A DNA stretch of 64,000 bases from Aphrophora alni. Taxonomy: Eukaryota; Arthropoda; Insecta; Hemiptera; Aphrophoridae. The position numbers were made by a program, and so were the translations under genes. The stretch lies in assembly GCA_963513935.1 (NCBI GenBank), contig OY740768.1, forward strand, positions 67,506,231-67,570,230. Reading direction: 5' to 3'. This document shows positions 1 to 13,110 of the stretch, piece by piece. Numbering within the stretch: position 1 is the first letter of the stretch; every line of letters starts with the position of its first letter. The notes beneath the pieces were generated by a model. The model saw only the letters and a program-made list of their open reading frames with translations. It was not told the origin of the DNA and did no database searches.

Positions 1-1259
1 CCGTTACCGGCTTCTCTCGATGAGCTCAACGCAAAGGATCTACGTTTTTGTTGAAGAAATATAGCCTTACATGCTGCAAGTTTGGCAGGAAATCGTCTTG
101 AAATGAGATGTCTGCAAAATGACCCATGGAAGTCACATTGAACATAACTAACTATAAGATAACAAACAATATAAACTATTTTGCCACAAAATGACACCAA
201 AATCAGCTCTAAGTAGTCTAATAAATTTATCCGAATTTACAAAGCTGTAAAATCATTTTTGAAGCACCGTGTTCATGTGGAAATAGAAGTTCATCCTCTA
301 TAGCTGAAGATATAGGTGGTAATTTTCTAAACTGACAGACACGCTTTAGTTTTAAAAATCAATTTGAAAAATCCAGTAAAGCCCAAACATTTAGAATATA
401 CATAATATTGAAGTATGTAAGTCATGTGTGAATAGTAATACAGTACAATATATCATTTTCAGGTAATTCATATCTTCTCAACTCGAGCGGACTTAATTTA
501 GTCTCAATTAATTGAATACTTGTCAATTCTTTCCTTGTTCAAGTTCCAGCTGGCATTATTATTGTAGAGCGATTTCACTGTGCAGGTGATTGTTATAATT
601 GCACTCTGACATATCGCTAGCGTAGAGTTTTCTCATGGTAGTACGCCAAGTTAAGCACACCAAGAGAATAAAATAAATTGTAGTTACGTGTATAACTCTG
701 GTATATTTACTATTTTCAAAGTGGTTATTCAGTTTATTATCTGTGATTTATCGAATAACCAAATCATTTAGAATGTGATTGGTTCACTTTTTCTCAGGTA
801 TACATTTAAAAATACCCTACACTTATTCGTCTGTTTTCCACTGTTTAAGGACTACCTGTTAATAGTTCCGGTTTTTACTTAGTTTTGTAATCACACAAAA
901 TTTCCACCTCCGTTTTTCGACTGAACTTCACGTTTCGAGACGTCACGAAACCGAAAAAATAATGTTCCACATGTCTTCTGTCCTTTGTTGTTATTTTTGT
1001 ACGTAAGCACGATAGCAGCCACTTAATTTAAGGGAAATAATTTGATATATTGGACTATATTGCCCTCATATAAAATCCTAAGAAATTCAGAAAAATATAA
1101 CTAAACCGTCAAAATAGCTGTTATTTGAAACCGTTTTCTGTGCATACCTCGTGCGTTATTCACCTTATCTCAGATTAAATTAGATAAAAAGTACAGATTT
1201 AAATTGTGCATGTAATTTTGAACCTTAATCTTCGAAGGTAATTAATATTCGTATAGTTA
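1..1259. other. AT-rich non-coding DNA
   Basis: No supported gene is seen here. There is no long open frame and no splice-flanked open segment that I trust. Under the microexon interpretation this is intron upstream of the exon at 1765-1818. Confidence 0.5.
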
Positions 1260-1420
1260 CGAGATCCAGCAGGAACGAGTCACCGACATGAGCGTAGCGA
1301 GTACAGCCTCGATGACCGCCATCTCCGAGACATGTGCGAAGCGAGTGGAGGCTTGAGGCGACGTCAAGGAAGGAGTGATATAGCCGTACGAGGTTCAGAT
1401 AACCTGTGTATCAATCGTTT
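1260..1420. other. GC-richer island, unclassified
   Basis: About 160 bases are clearly richer in G and C than the flanks. They contain repeated short blocks such as GAGCGTAGCGAG and GTGCGAAGCGAG. No open frame or splice-site pair supports an exon. It could be a fragment of an interspersed element or a regulatory patch, and I see no second copy in the window. Function is unknown. Confidence 0.3.
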
Positions 1421-1764
1421 TAAGCGAACTTACCCTACCTTCTTATTCTACCAGTACAATTAACATTTCCTACAAAGTCGAAAAATCTATTTTTTGGGCG
1501 TTATTTTTAGAAGATCTGCTTGTATTTCATTGTATGATCGGATTGGGTAAATACCTATGAGGGCACTCAACTTGTTCTACTGTGATTCTTCTACAGTCCT
1601 TTAATTTATATTATTCGTATCTCCAGTACACTTTGTATGAATATTCAAGTGTTTTTTTTTCCAATTATTTTTATGTTAATTTACATATTATTGCTTATTT
1701 TATATTTTGGATATAGTTAAAACTGTAATCTTTGTTTATTTTTAGTTTTGATTTTTTCTTTCAG

Positions 1765-1818
1765 GTAATGGAGGCAAGAGTTTTCCGTCTTCTAAGGAGC
1801 AATATTTCTCGCCTTCAG
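1765..1818 (+). CDS. Candidate coding microexon 1 (54 bp), unidentified gene
   Basis: This is a predicted internal coding exon of an unrecognised gene. It follows a strong acceptor (a T-rich tract ending in CTTTCAG at 1764) and is followed by a GT donor at 1819 (CAG|gttagg). Its length is 54 bp, a multiple of three. In the frame where the first two bases finish a split codon it is fully open and reads NGGKSFPSSKEQYFSPS, a hydrophilic Ser/Pro-containing peptide. It leaves one base over, so it is bounded by phase-1 introns on both sides and could be skipped without a frameshift. The same phase recurs at the exons at 37236 and 62947, and the joined frame stays open. The donor is weaker than in the other two. 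No known domain is recognised. It could be a chance splice-like pattern, but the matching phases argue against that. Confidence 0.5.
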
Positions 1819-4800
1819 GTTAGGAACAATTATTTACATTTTTTATGAAAAATCTTTATAAAACATTTGTTTAATATTTTTGTGTCTAGACTTAGATGGT
1901 TTTAGAGCTTTACTACAAATAATGATATTTCATGTTGAACTATTTAATTAACCACTCAACCGTCTAATTAATTATTCCAGTGGCACTTTATTGGAATAGT
2001 TTTAAATTGTACTTTTTTTGGTGGAAACTATAGATTAATTGAAATCATATTTACTATTTTTGTGATGACATCTTACTTTCATCTCCTTAGGTGATTTTTA
2101 TGTTTAAACAATTAAATTAAATCGAGGTAAATATATTTAGTCGTTCACTTTGAAAACATTCATTTTTTAAATGGGTTTTGTTCTTATTTTGCTCCGGTTA
2201 TGTACCTTACTCTCTGATTTTTGGTAAGCCTCGTTTATAGTGTTATGAAAGAACATTATTTCAAAATTCATTTTTAACATAAGTTCAAACTGTTTACGAT
2301 AATAAAACACTCTAATATCAGGTTATTCTAAATACATATATAGAGTGCAATTTACAACTTTATTAACAGCTTTATTGACAGCCAAAAAATCTCAAACTTA
2401 ATTCTTTATATATTTATCGACTTACTGTGCGCTGATTAAACAGCGTACTTCTTCTATATCTGACTGTTTGAAATAATTGGTAATCACGTTTGATTTAGTG
2501 CTATGTCACATTTTAACGAGAGTAGACGCCCAAATTGGCGTCAGCTTTAGTAATAAAACCAAAATCACCTCACCTCCCTCCTCTCTGTGTTTTGCTTCCC
2601 AGATAGTGTTTCTGCTACAGTATGTTTTATATGTCAGGCTATAATTAAGTTTTATCATTTGATATTTCCTGTTTATATACGAAACTTTAATATCTTGAGA
2701 TTATTTTAATTGTTAGAGGGAATTAAATACCTGCAGGTTATTATCGTGACATAACTTGGTACATTTCTTTCTTTATCGTTTTATTTAATGGTGGTTCTGT
2801 GTACAGTACACTTCACTCCCTGTTGGAAGCCAAAACGATCCAACTATTATTCATAATTTACTCTGATATATACCGGGTGTATTAAAACTGCATACAACAA
2901 TGCAACTATAAATATGGTTCTCAACATTCTGATACATATAAAACTGTCACATTTAGCTACTGGGGAACGTCCTGCAGAGGAAGTAGTGAAAATCTTCAAT
3001 GTAGGCATAGGTCGAGTAGTACCTCATTTTAAAAGTCTTTGTTCGTAGAACACATTGTCGTAAACCCGACCTCAAAAGGACAATTCAATCAGAAATAGCA
3101 ACTCCCCAAGTTTGTTTTCCTTCAGTGTAACTAACTACGCAAATAACGGTTTAGTAGGGTATAACTAGTAGTAGTAGTATAGAAAAAATAATATAGGTAT
3201 TTCTATTCGTCTGTAGTAATAATTTTATTGAAAAAAATACAAACATTACATTACTAGGGCTTTTAATTATTATGTATGTAAGACATTTAATGCTACGACA
3301 GATATTTTTAATACAATTATTATTATTGATCAATGATTATTTTATTCTTTTTCACAGAACGAAACAATTATTAGTATTTAGCGATTCACTTCAACATTAA
3401 GTTAAATCTTGTATTTGGTTTATTTTGATCACATTTTAGAGTTGAAGCATTTACTATGATTTTTAATTATTTCCTATACAGTAATGAACACAAATCAGTT
3501 TAAAACTGATCAAAGTACTTGTTTATTAATTGCATATAAATTAATGAGTCTGCTTTCTTAATAATAAATTATTATTAATTGAATATATCTATGAATGTAA
3601 TTCAATATTTAGAAGCAATGTAATCGTGCCAGAGCAAAACTGCTTGTGCAATCGATTTATGTAACGATAATTAGAAATTGATCAGTATTGGCCTTCAATA
3701 GTTGTGAAATTTTAAACGGTTAGTGACCGACTTGTTGTTTAATTTTTCAATGTTAATACTTGTATAGTGCTTTGAGATGAAATCTTGTCTTTTATTTCTT
3801 TAAAATTAGATAAGATGGAAAGCATTGTCAATATGTGATAATTCTATAATCTATTGTTGAAGTTTGTTTAATATTCTCAGCCTTAGGAACACGTTTACCT
3901 ATTTTCAAAACGACATTTGTCATGTATTCTCTCTGTTATGTTATGTTATGTCATGTATTAGCATATTTGTTGTGTTGCATGTTTCATAAACTTTCTTACT
4001 TCATTAACTAAATTTTTAGATTTAACTATAGTTTTTCATTAAGAAAACTAGTTAAATTTCTTAAATAAATAATTAACATGAAGTTTAAAAACCACACAAT
4101 GAATCCTTCTTACGTAACTTGCTTTCTGCCGTTCATTTTAAGTTAGCCCTATATGTGCTTTAACTTCTGATCTCTATGTACATTCTACTGCAAATGTTCC
4201 ATATCAGTTTGCTTTTAAATACATTTGAATGCGTGAGTATTTATTTTAAATTTTAAAGTAATTATTGTACTAATTGAGTACAAAACATACATATTTAAAA
4301 TTCTAATATTTGGTAGAAAAAATATCTATCAGACATTTGGAATATATATTCACTAACTTTTTCACATTTTTTACTCTAGTCTTTTTATAATGAAAATAAA
4401 TACATATGAAGTTTTATATTCTTCCTAGAGTAGCTAGAACTTTTTGTTTATACACCTCTAATATTTTGCGAAGAGTGAATAACGCATATATTTGTCCAAA
4501 TTTTGTTTTAAATTGTTAATATATTTCATGGATTTATTTCATGATGTAAAATCTTTAGGTTAAATGGTGTGTATACAGAAGTTGAAACGTAAGAGTTGCT
4601 AAATAAACGAGATTTAATAAAACACAAAATGAACATTTGAACCTTATGTAATCTGATCCTTTTTACACACATCCGACTCTAAAATGTTTATCTTATCTGT
4701 AGATAAGCGTGTCGTCTGGAGGGAAAGTCCTAATATATTTGGTTGTCTTTTATTGTCTACTAACTAACCACTGAACGAAAGTTTTATTTTCCCGACGCAA

Positions 4801-5999
4801 CTGTTTATTTAGAAATTATTTTAAACAAATTTATAACGTTTCTATAAGTTAGGTTTGTTAAATAAGATTATTTACTTTTAATTCCAATATTCACAGTTTA
4901 CTTTTTACTAAATGTTCTGTTATAACGGCCATCATATTTCAAAACATTTGTTCTTTTTACTTTTTCGCATATACAGGACAGAAAAAGTTATACGAGTTTT
5001 TCACAGGTCGTGAGTCCCAAAAAAGAAGTTTTTGATATGATGTCTGTCATCTGTCGTCAGTGGAATGGACTGTTTCTGAAACTTTGGTCAAATTTGGTAT
5101 GTGGGTATATTTTGATCATATGTCGATGGCTGTTTTTTTTCTTCTTTTCTTTTTTCGGAAACTCAAAATTATGGGGTAGCTGGCATAAGATCAAAACACA
5201 AAATTTTTAAACAATTTCCCTATAGATATTCATCATATTTTGCTGAAGTGTTAGCATTAAGACCTAAACAATACCACCCCCCCCCCCCCCCAATAAGATT
5301 CGCTAGTAACAGACAAAAAACAAAATTTCTCAAAATTGACGCTACCGACTAATTCAAGGGTTTGTGAAATGTGAAGATTAATCACAAATTAGTATGTAAA
5401 AGTGTAAGGGAACATATATATGTCGTAAGCTTGAGCAACATCATAATAAACTCGATTTCACTCAAATACGATGAATTTATAGCACACCCGAAGCAAGTGT
5501 AGGCAATATTAAATAAAGAAATTTTTTTTTTAAATATGTATTTTATTTAATACGAAAACTTACTAAGAGGGCCCACTTATCACTTGTACCAACTTATCTC
5601 CCCTAAAACTCCCTAATAAAGAGAAATACATTTATTTGCCACGCATAAGGAAAGTAATACTATAGACATTGTTTAAGAGACTGTGGTGAATGTATTTCGT
5701 TTTGTGGATGGGTGTGTAAGAAACTTAGTCCAATGTTTTTACGCCATTTATTTGTATTATTAAAGGTTGCAAGTCTCTTGTTCTGGTTGGTATAAGTTAA
5801 ATTAGTGACATACTTTAATTTATTGTTTTATTTATTTTTAACCAGTTTTGATTTTTGAATTTTAAAGTTTTTAAAAAGAAAATAAGGATATTTAAATGAT
5901 TTTGATGTTATATTCTTCATTCCAATCAATTTTTTTTAAATATGTTTATGCAAATTTATCAATCAATTAATAAACAGTAAAATAAATTAATGAGATACT
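1819..5999. other. Long AT-rich stretch, probable intron; C15 run near 5277
   Basis: No supported gene. The short open frames here are AT-rich and look random. Near 2872-3110 a segment begins ACCGGGTGTATT and is somewhat less AT-rich; it may be a transposon remnant, but no partner end was found. A run of about 15 C residues lies at about 5277-5291. Segments around 5010-5220 and 5700-5950 resemble the degenerate repeat style seen elsewhere but align to nothing convincingly. Confidence 0.4.
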
Positions 6000-6000
6000 C

Positions 6001-6110
6001 TTTTGATGATCTGATGAAGATACTAGAAGTTTCGAAACCTGCATAATACTTCCATAAAAAGTATTTATAGTGACTTTTTTAACCTGACTTTTTTTAACTA
6101 AAATCGAAAC
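6001..6110 (+). repeat. Repeat tail with hammerhead-like core
   Basis: CTGATGA at 6011-6017 is followed by a weak 5-bp stem (GATAC/GTTTC with one mismatch) and then GAAAC at 6034-6038. This spacing matches the conserved core of hammerhead ribozymes, CUGANGA - stem II - GAAA. A separate inverted pair AATACTT/AAGTATT follows. I could not find convincing stems I and III, so self-cleavage is not supported. Such cores are known from Penelope-like retroelements and satellite repeats of animals. Here it is at best a degenerate relic and could be coincidence. Confidence 0.3.
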
Positions 6111-9109
6111 AATGAAGACGGAATTTAATAACTATCAGTTTGTTGATAATGTTGCCTTGAACTTATTGTTGCGACCTCTTGCACATTAAGACAATTGAAA
6201 AAATTGAGTCGGCTGACAAGTTGGTAAGGTTATGTTACTTTTTGTCGTTTAGGTGTCTTAGATTTTTATCGATTTAGTGGTGCTTTAATGGAGGAGTTAG
6301 GAAGACACACACGCACACACTTCCAATTCTTCTCTGGGGCTTCCTTGTTTTGTGAAAGAAAAATTACTTTTCTCGAATAAATTCTAAAAAAGTGAAAGCT
6401 GTTAGGTTTGGTTTAGGCCTACTGTTTTACAAATTAATTGTTAGCTTTAAATGTTTTGTGCGTGCGATTAGACATTGGTTTGGTTTCTAGGCTTACCTCT
6501 AATTGTGTTAAAATTTCAACCAAATCTCGTGAGCTGATTAAATATAAATCTTAAGTTGGCGTAACTAGTTCATTTTCCTTTTACTTCTCAACCAGGATCT
6601 TTTTATAATACATTTCCCTGCTGTATTTTAGCAAAATTTAAACAATAGGCTGATTTTGAAAATCTTATTTTTTAAACGTGTCTATGGTTCATTTTTACTT
6701 CTTAACCGATCATTTTGATTTCAATATTGTTAAAACTTGTATTTCTGTGAAAATCTTAAAAATTTTACGAAAATATAAGATTCCGTAGTCATATTATGTG
6801 AGATTTTACCATAACTAATTGACTTAACTGTTTTTAGTTAGTTGGGTAAACATACATTTTAAATACTTTAGATGATAATTGTATTTTTTGTCACGTGTAT
6901 AAACGATTTTACAACTTCTTAGTTTGACCTAACCTAATTAGTGTTACAACTAATAACTCAACTAAATATTAGTAAATATATAATGAGAACCTAAAAGGAC
7001 AGGTGTTCCGTTGTACATTGTGAACTATATTATTAGGATGCTATAATTAATGGTACGGTTGTAGGAAAGGAAAGTGGGTGGCGCAATGGAAAGCAATTTC
7101 CTGAGTAAATGTTAGAAGAGCCCTGCAATCTACTAATAGCAGCTGACTCTCCACAATGCATCTTCAGAATTAATGTTTTGTCAAACTAATTTCAAATAGG
7201 CGTCAATATGTGTAGAGCGCATAAAATGTTTCACTTTTATATTTAGTTAAAACAATACAAGGCCGTCTGATTGTCGTCGTTTTAATAACCGTCTTCAAAA
7301 CTGAGTGTTTCCCCTTTTCCTTTTAGTCTCATCCATTAAGAGTTATTCAGTAATAAAGTACAGTGTCTGTTAATAATGATGTTGCCCGATTTACATCCCG
7401 GGAGCAAAATGGAATCCATTTGTGCACCAGATAACGACTATTTCAACAACAAAAAAATAATAATAAGAGGTGGCCCTAGCGAGCATCATAATTATTGTTC
7501 GTCTTGAATGGAAATTTTTTGAATTCGTTGCAAGGCGTACCGGGGGAGGGATTCCTCGCTTTGCTTGTGTCAATCCAAATGGTCTTCGCATCAGTTTATA
7601 TTAAAAATCTTCCATTGGCTTCGCTAGTGTCGAGAAAAAACTGTTTGGCGTATATCGTAGTTTATTGAATTCCAGTTTTTAATATCGGTGGGTATTATTA
7701 TTATTTTCGATTGCTTCCAAACCGTATTTCCATTTTTCTTACTCTTTGGCACACTAGTTTGAGCATTATGCTTCGATCGAAATCTGTGAAACAATTTTTA
7801 CAAATTATGTCTTTTTAACAGCAACTAGGTAGTTTTTTTCTTTTTAACAAAAATTTCTGGATTCACATTCAAAATATTTGAGCTCATAAGTAATAGGGTA
7901 CATAATAGTCTGTTTTTTTTTTTTTTAACTTAAAACCCGTGGGTATCAATTTAAAACAACGGTGTTGGAGGAAACTCTATCTTGTGAAAAATACTCATAG
8001 AGATTCGCAAGTACCCAATTTTCAATAAATTTTCCCATTACATTATTACTGTCTATATTGGAAGGGCGTATATTTGTTGACAATTAATTAAAAGTAAACA
8101 GGAAAATATTCATAATGATGTTAAATAATTAAGCAATATTTTAATCAATCAACTTTTAATTAAATTTCTCAACGATTACATAAGTACAAACAATGCTTGT
8201 GGTGCGAGTCAATCAATATAGGCTACATTTAATTGTTAGCGAACCATGAACGCATAAATTAACACAGTGAAAGCTTCCCCATGTTCACAAGCAAGCCTGA
8301 GGCGTACAATCAGACTGTAATATATAAGCTGATAAGTACAACACGACGCTTAGCTCATCCCCAAGCCGCGAGTACAATTCACGCTCTGGGCCTGAAATAA
8401 GCCGGTACAGTATACTGTGATTACTGTCGAGAATATGAATGTCGGGCAGCAATCAAAGAAAGGGAATGTTTCAAACACTCCACTAACTTAGTTTCATTAT
8501 TTTGTGACTATTGTAGTCAGACAATTACAAATTTAACTATTTATTTAGACACTAGAAACTGTTGTGTATCAAGTAAATTAATGTTAAATTCTAAGTTTCA
8601 TTTAATACACCGATAATGTTTTGTTATTGAAGTTATCTGATTAAATTAGGAGTTGTCTATAGGAAATGTATGCATACATGTAAAATAGCTACAATAGTTC
8701 GTTTTGTTTAACATATTACTGTATATTACGGCTAAAATTATCGGCAAAAATTAACTTTTTTTTAATAATGTTTATATTTTATTTTTTAACAACTTCCAAA
8801 ATATTCATCTGCCAGTCTACTTCACAATATAGTATTAAGTCGTTTATATAGCACAGAGATTGCCAGCGGTTTATTATTATTAATAAGACCAGGGGAGGGC
8901 TCGCTCATAAACGTAGTTGGTATTGGAATTTGACAATATAAGATAGAAAATATGATTCCAAAACAGTGGTGGCTGGTACTTGAAACACTTGGTGGTTGGA
9001 AGTGTTTTAAATAACAATATATATGTTTCTATTGTAGATTGTACTTTTGAATTGGAGCACATATTTGTATTAAGGATATAAATTATAATATTTACATTTA
9101 GAACTTACA
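6111..9109. other. AT-rich non-coding DNA with two GC-richer patches
   Basis: No supported gene. Patches around 7385-7640 and 8200-8460 are richer in G and C and carry a short open frame on the minus strand (7391-7591) with no recognisable domain. Neither has a convincing pair of splice sites. A run of T residues lies at about 7913-7926. These patches may be old transposon pieces or regulatory DNA; the sequence does not say which. Confidence 0.35.
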
Positions 9110-9800
9110 TTATTTGAAAAGGAAGTCCATTCGTCTCTCTTTCTGGTGGGCGAACTTTTCAATGACTCTTTTATTGAAATCATGGGTTTCCATGATAAGA
9201 TCCTTTTCTATTGACAACATGGCTAATGCTGATAGTCTCTTCCTCACCAGTGGTATTTCGTAGAAAAGTCTTAATTCTTTTGAGAGTTGAAAAACATCTT
9301 TCTGCTTCAGAACTCGTCATAGATACAGTAATTGAAATTTCTAAAAGTTTAATAACTTTATTGAAAGTGTCTTGTAAGTCACATTCCTTGAGGAAACTAA
9401 ACAAACAAACTGCACCTGACATTGTCCTAAACCCCTTTGCACTATAGATTGTTTCAAGCTCTATTCTAAGCTTTTTTAAATTCAGACATTTATAATACTC
9501 ACAAACAGCTCTTAAAGATCTCTTCTGGGAACACTGAGGCAAAGTGAGAGAATTTATTAGCTATAAATAAAGTCGCTCCTGCAAGATGTCCAGAGAATGG
9601 AAATCTGTCTTTTGTTTAGGTTAAAACGTCACACACTTCCTTCCCTTTTCTTTTTAATTCATTTTTGTCAGTCTTTCTTCTCTTTGAAGAGCTTTCTTCT
9701 TGATTTTTATCTTCAGACTCTTCCTCCATAGAGTTTCTAAATTTTGAAATATTTTTAGTAAATGTTTCCAATATAACAGTTTCGTAGTTATTGTTGAAAT
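9110..9800 (-). pseudogene. hAT-family transposase, C-terminal half, broken
   Basis: Read on the minus strand this is the C-terminal part of a hAT-superfamily DNA transposase, including the dimerisation domain. The clearest block is SSEAERCFSTLKRIKTFLRN, the classic hAT C-terminal signature. Upstream, in other frames, are KDRFPFSGHLAGA and an EVCDVL block that normally precede it. Downstream, after a frameshift just past the NTTGEE block, the reading continues as RLSALAMLSIEKDL and ends at a stop at 9110-9112. There are at least two frame changes and an in-frame stop near the VCDVL block, so it cannot encode an active enzyme. The N-terminal zinc finger and most of the catalytic region are absent from the neighbouring sequence. 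The style resembles the ZMYM-like/52-kDa-repressor branch of hAT elements, but I would not assign a subfamily. It probably sits inside the intron of the host gene. Confidence 0.85.
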
Positions 9801-11380
9801 GAACTGAAACACACGAACATTATTCCTTAAAATCTCAAAGAAGAAAATGAAAATACCGAAGGGTTATCAGTCGAACCTTTAACTGATAACTCACAAATAG
9901 GCATTTTGTTCTTTTTCGAGATGACTACAATTATTAACTTAATTATGTATATCACTTATTTTTATTTAAATATTTAAGTAGAAGCGAGTATTTAAATGCA
10001 GTATTTACGAGTAATAACCACTGTGTTCTATTGTCAGGTCTTTACATATTCATCTTGGCTATAAACTTTATCAGAAAGAAATGTTGTTTCTTTCAACATC
10101 CTGATAGATTTGTGCAGGCAAATCTTTATTACAATTTGTTATCAGGTTAGATTTGTTATTCTACAAAATGTAGATAGCATTAGCCGTGTCAGTTAGGTCA
10201 CCAGAGGCATTGTCTTTTATCTAGATCAAGTTGTAGATGCTGATGTTTTAACACCGTTGCTTCATACTCTTAGAGAGTAAATGATATTGCGATAGTCGTG
10301 TTAATTTCATTGCATGCGGTTGTTATTCGATTCACTTGCAATAAATATTGATTACAATTGCACGTGTAGTTGAATTGAAAATTATTGGCTTTTTTTGTGG
10401 CTTTAAAGCACAACACAAACAGCATATTTACGAATTTAAACAGAAGATTATTGTTTAGAAAAATACTTATCATTTTGTGTATAATAAAAAAAGTTTTTAA
10501 AATCTCTTTTTTGAAATGTATAATCTTTAATATACTCATTTAGTCTTTAAATATAGGTATTAGTTTTCTTAAAATTCATTTCTTTAGAATTTTTTACGTA
10601 GAATAGTAGAAGACGTTCATCAAATTAGGAAGAAGTGAAAATATGACAAAGATGTTTCTGATTAAAACATTAAAAACGTAATAAATACAGGCTTTGCTCC
10701 AGCTGTACACTTGAAAAATAATTCCAAATTTTGATACTATTGCAATAAGTACTACTAGAGGCAAAAATATTCCCAACAAGAAACGAACATTTATTGTGTT
10801 TAACTATTATCAAAGAGTAAAAAATTAAAAGTTACAAAATTTGAAAGAACAATATTTTAAAAAATATTTTAACCTGTAGGGATCACTTAATAACCATGTC
10901 AATTTCCTGATAGGTTGTTATGTCGAAATAAGTTTTTTCTATCAATCTTATAAAAGTTCTAGAAATTGAAGGTTGAATCCTAAGAGTTGGTTCTAGACAG
11001 CCAGGATCCAATGGGTTTGCAAAACAGAATTTTAAAAAAAATATATTTGTGTTTTATGTAGTATTCTTTGAGTTAAAATCAGTATCACTTGCGTCCATTT
11101 CTTATTGCTATTATCTAAGTGGAAGAAAAATGTAAAAACACTTCCGAAGGTAGTTTAGGAGATTAATTATTTACGCCTGGAAAAACAGGATAATGACTAA
11201 TACTAGGGTGACCCCCCCCCCCTAAAACAACGCTAAGTTGGTGCTGGAAGTTACGTTCGTTTTATTAAAAAGAAAATAGTAAATTTGATCTTTTTCTAGT
11301 GTAAAACGTATTAAAAATAAATGTTTAACTGATTGGCTTTAGTAGTAGGCCAAAGTAAAAGTACGCAATAGTTTTGTACA
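9801..11380. other. AT-rich non-coding DNA
   Basis: No supported gene. The minus-strand frames at 10270-10539 and 10594-10779 are AT-rich, Ile/Leu/Phe-heavy and have no domain signature. A C10 run lies at about 11213-11222. Confidence 0.4.
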
Positions 11381-11386
11381 CCATAA

Positions 11387-11484
11387 GGGTGCAAAGCTTA
11401 CTTTGTCGTAAGACACAAAAAGTTGACGCCTGAGCTCGACCGAAGACGACAATTTCTCGAGGGCGACAGAGATACTTTGCACCC
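11387..11484. repeat. Short inverted repeat (10-bp arms, GC-rich loop)
   Basis: GGGTGCAAAG at 11387-11396 is repeated as its exact reverse complement at 11475-11484. The roughly 78-base interior is GC-richer than its surroundings and contains further short complementary blocks (GTCGTAAG, GACGAC, CTCGAG). It could be a very small non-autonomous transposon or a structured transcript segment. Outside the arms I see no target-site duplication. Function is not known. Confidence 0.4.
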
Positions 11485-12187
11485 ACACAGTTTTTTCCCT
11501 ACAGTTACAGTTTTAATAAGAGTACCACGCTTTTATTTTTAACAATTTTATTACGGTTATGCAACAATTACAATTTTCAAAGGTAATTCCATTTATGTAA
11601 ACAATTTAGTTTCAATTTTGCAGTGTTTTCAATAACATTTAACAATATTTGAAGTGAAGATTATTACTGTTGCTATGATGAATTTTACGTTAGAGAATAA
11701 GTGTTTTTAAAATTTCATTAAAAATTTAATTGAAATGAGAGACAATATGTGTTGTAATAAGGTTTGGAAACAATTACATAAACATTGTAATATATTTTAG
11801 CTTTTAATTTTTCAACGTATAAATTTTTTTTATCCATACTCGTATGTATCCAGGGTAATTTTTAATTTTATATAGCGATAATCCTAAGCTGTACAATGAT
11901 ATATAATTGAATTATATCAATATCTCCAATGTTTTTTAATTAATTTTTTTTCATATGGTGTGTGCTCTCTTTAAAAAATGGAGTCATTTGTAGAATGGCA
12001 GAAACATAAGAAGAAAGAAATTCTCGTCTAATGGATTTTATTATGCTAAAATTAAGTGTTACGGATGTGACTCCTGATTTACAGTTAAAAATTTCAAAAT
12101 TTTTCCGTCAAATTTCTCTAAAAATTGGGCTGCCATCCAATATGATGATGGGCCGTTTTTAAATAAATTAAAATATGTTTAGAGAAC
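11485..12187. other. AT-rich DNA, possible upstream part of the 12.2-kb fragment
   Basis: No intact gene. From about 11985 to 12150 one frame gives a mostly open, protein-like stretch with stops, just upstream of the fragment at 12188-12379. It may be an older, more decayed part of the same element. Confidence 0.3.
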
Positions 12188-12379
12188 GTGGATATAAAAT
12201 TTAACATAAGTATGCATCAGCCCTGTTCTTCCTTCTCATCTGGAGGAAGTCAGCCCAAAAATAACTTTGAAGACTCGTCTTTCAAAACCAAAACATGTAG
12301 GGTTGAAGACTTAGTGCGATCTGGAAGTGGCAGTGAGTTGACCACAGCTGCTAAAGTAGCACGGTTCACAGAAACATAG
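12188..12379 (+). pseudogene. Fragment resembling a transposon-associated insect protein
   Basis: The peptide contains FEDSSFKTKTCRVEDLVRSG followed by ELTTAAKVARFTE. From memory this matches a multicopy family in insect and hydra genomes with the pattern F-[ED]-x-[SC]-S-x-[KR]-[TS]-K-R-[RK]-V-x-[DE]-L followed by an E-L-x-x-A-A motif. Those proteins are usually associated with transposable elements. The piece is only about 63 codons, lacks both ends and is flanked by stops, so it is read as a relic. Upstream frames (about 11985-12150) may belong to it. A protein search against insect proteomes would settle this; I cannot name a gene or function. Confidence 0.4.
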
Positions 12380-13065
12380 CTCCTTTCGTTAGAAAAATTC
12401 GGAATCTTCAGAAAAAATTTAATTTGGTGGCGTTATTATTCAATAAAACAATAAAATGTTCTAGGCGATTCACTGTGTGGTGGGAGTGTGTAAAAGTGCG
12501 CTTTACGCACTACTGTAGGAAAAGGTCCATTATTTGACTAGGTTGAGATTGACAATGTTTCTGTGTTTTAAAGTGATAGTTTGTTTTTTTAATGTTCATT
12601 TTGGAGTAAACCATTTTGTAAAACAAAACTGTACAATTTTCACCTTATCTTTCGAACTACCGATAATTTTAAAATGATCGCAAAAACAAATTGTTCTGTG
12701 GTTACAAGTGGAATTCATAACAAGCGGGATACAAATATTGAATGCACATTCAAAATTCCCTCAACACAATTTGATCAAATTAACATTTTTTCTCATAAGC
12801 TGGTTTAAAAAAAAAAATTACGTGCAATGCGTGTCAAAAATTGAAGAGAAGCACTCTTGGATAGAGGAACATGAAACAGAATAATGAAGGAGGCCAAGAT
12901 CATCCCAAATGTAGTGCAGAAGAAGAGAAAAAAAAAATTAACAAAAAAGGTGTAAATAAAAGTCTACAGACAAGAAAGGAGTAAAATATACTGAGACAAT
13001 TTTAAATCCGTATTAAATTACAGTTTACCAATTACTCCTTTTCAAATGAACGTGAAAATTTTATG

Positions 13066-13066
<1 letters not shown>
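12380..13066. other. AT-rich non-coding DNA
   Basis: No gene seen. The sequence is A-rich with short poly-A tracts. Confidence 0.4.

Positions 13067-13107
<41 letters not shown>
13067..13107. repeat. (TA)n microsatellite
   Basis: About 41 bases of perfect TA dinucleotide repeat. It makes a spurious Tyr-Ile repeat in a minus-strand open frame, which is not a gene. Confidence 0.95.

Positions 13108-13110
<3 letters not shown>

Noticed and set aside
9211..9447. Plus-strand 78-codon frame
   Set aside because: It is the antisense shadow of the hAT transposase on the minus strand.
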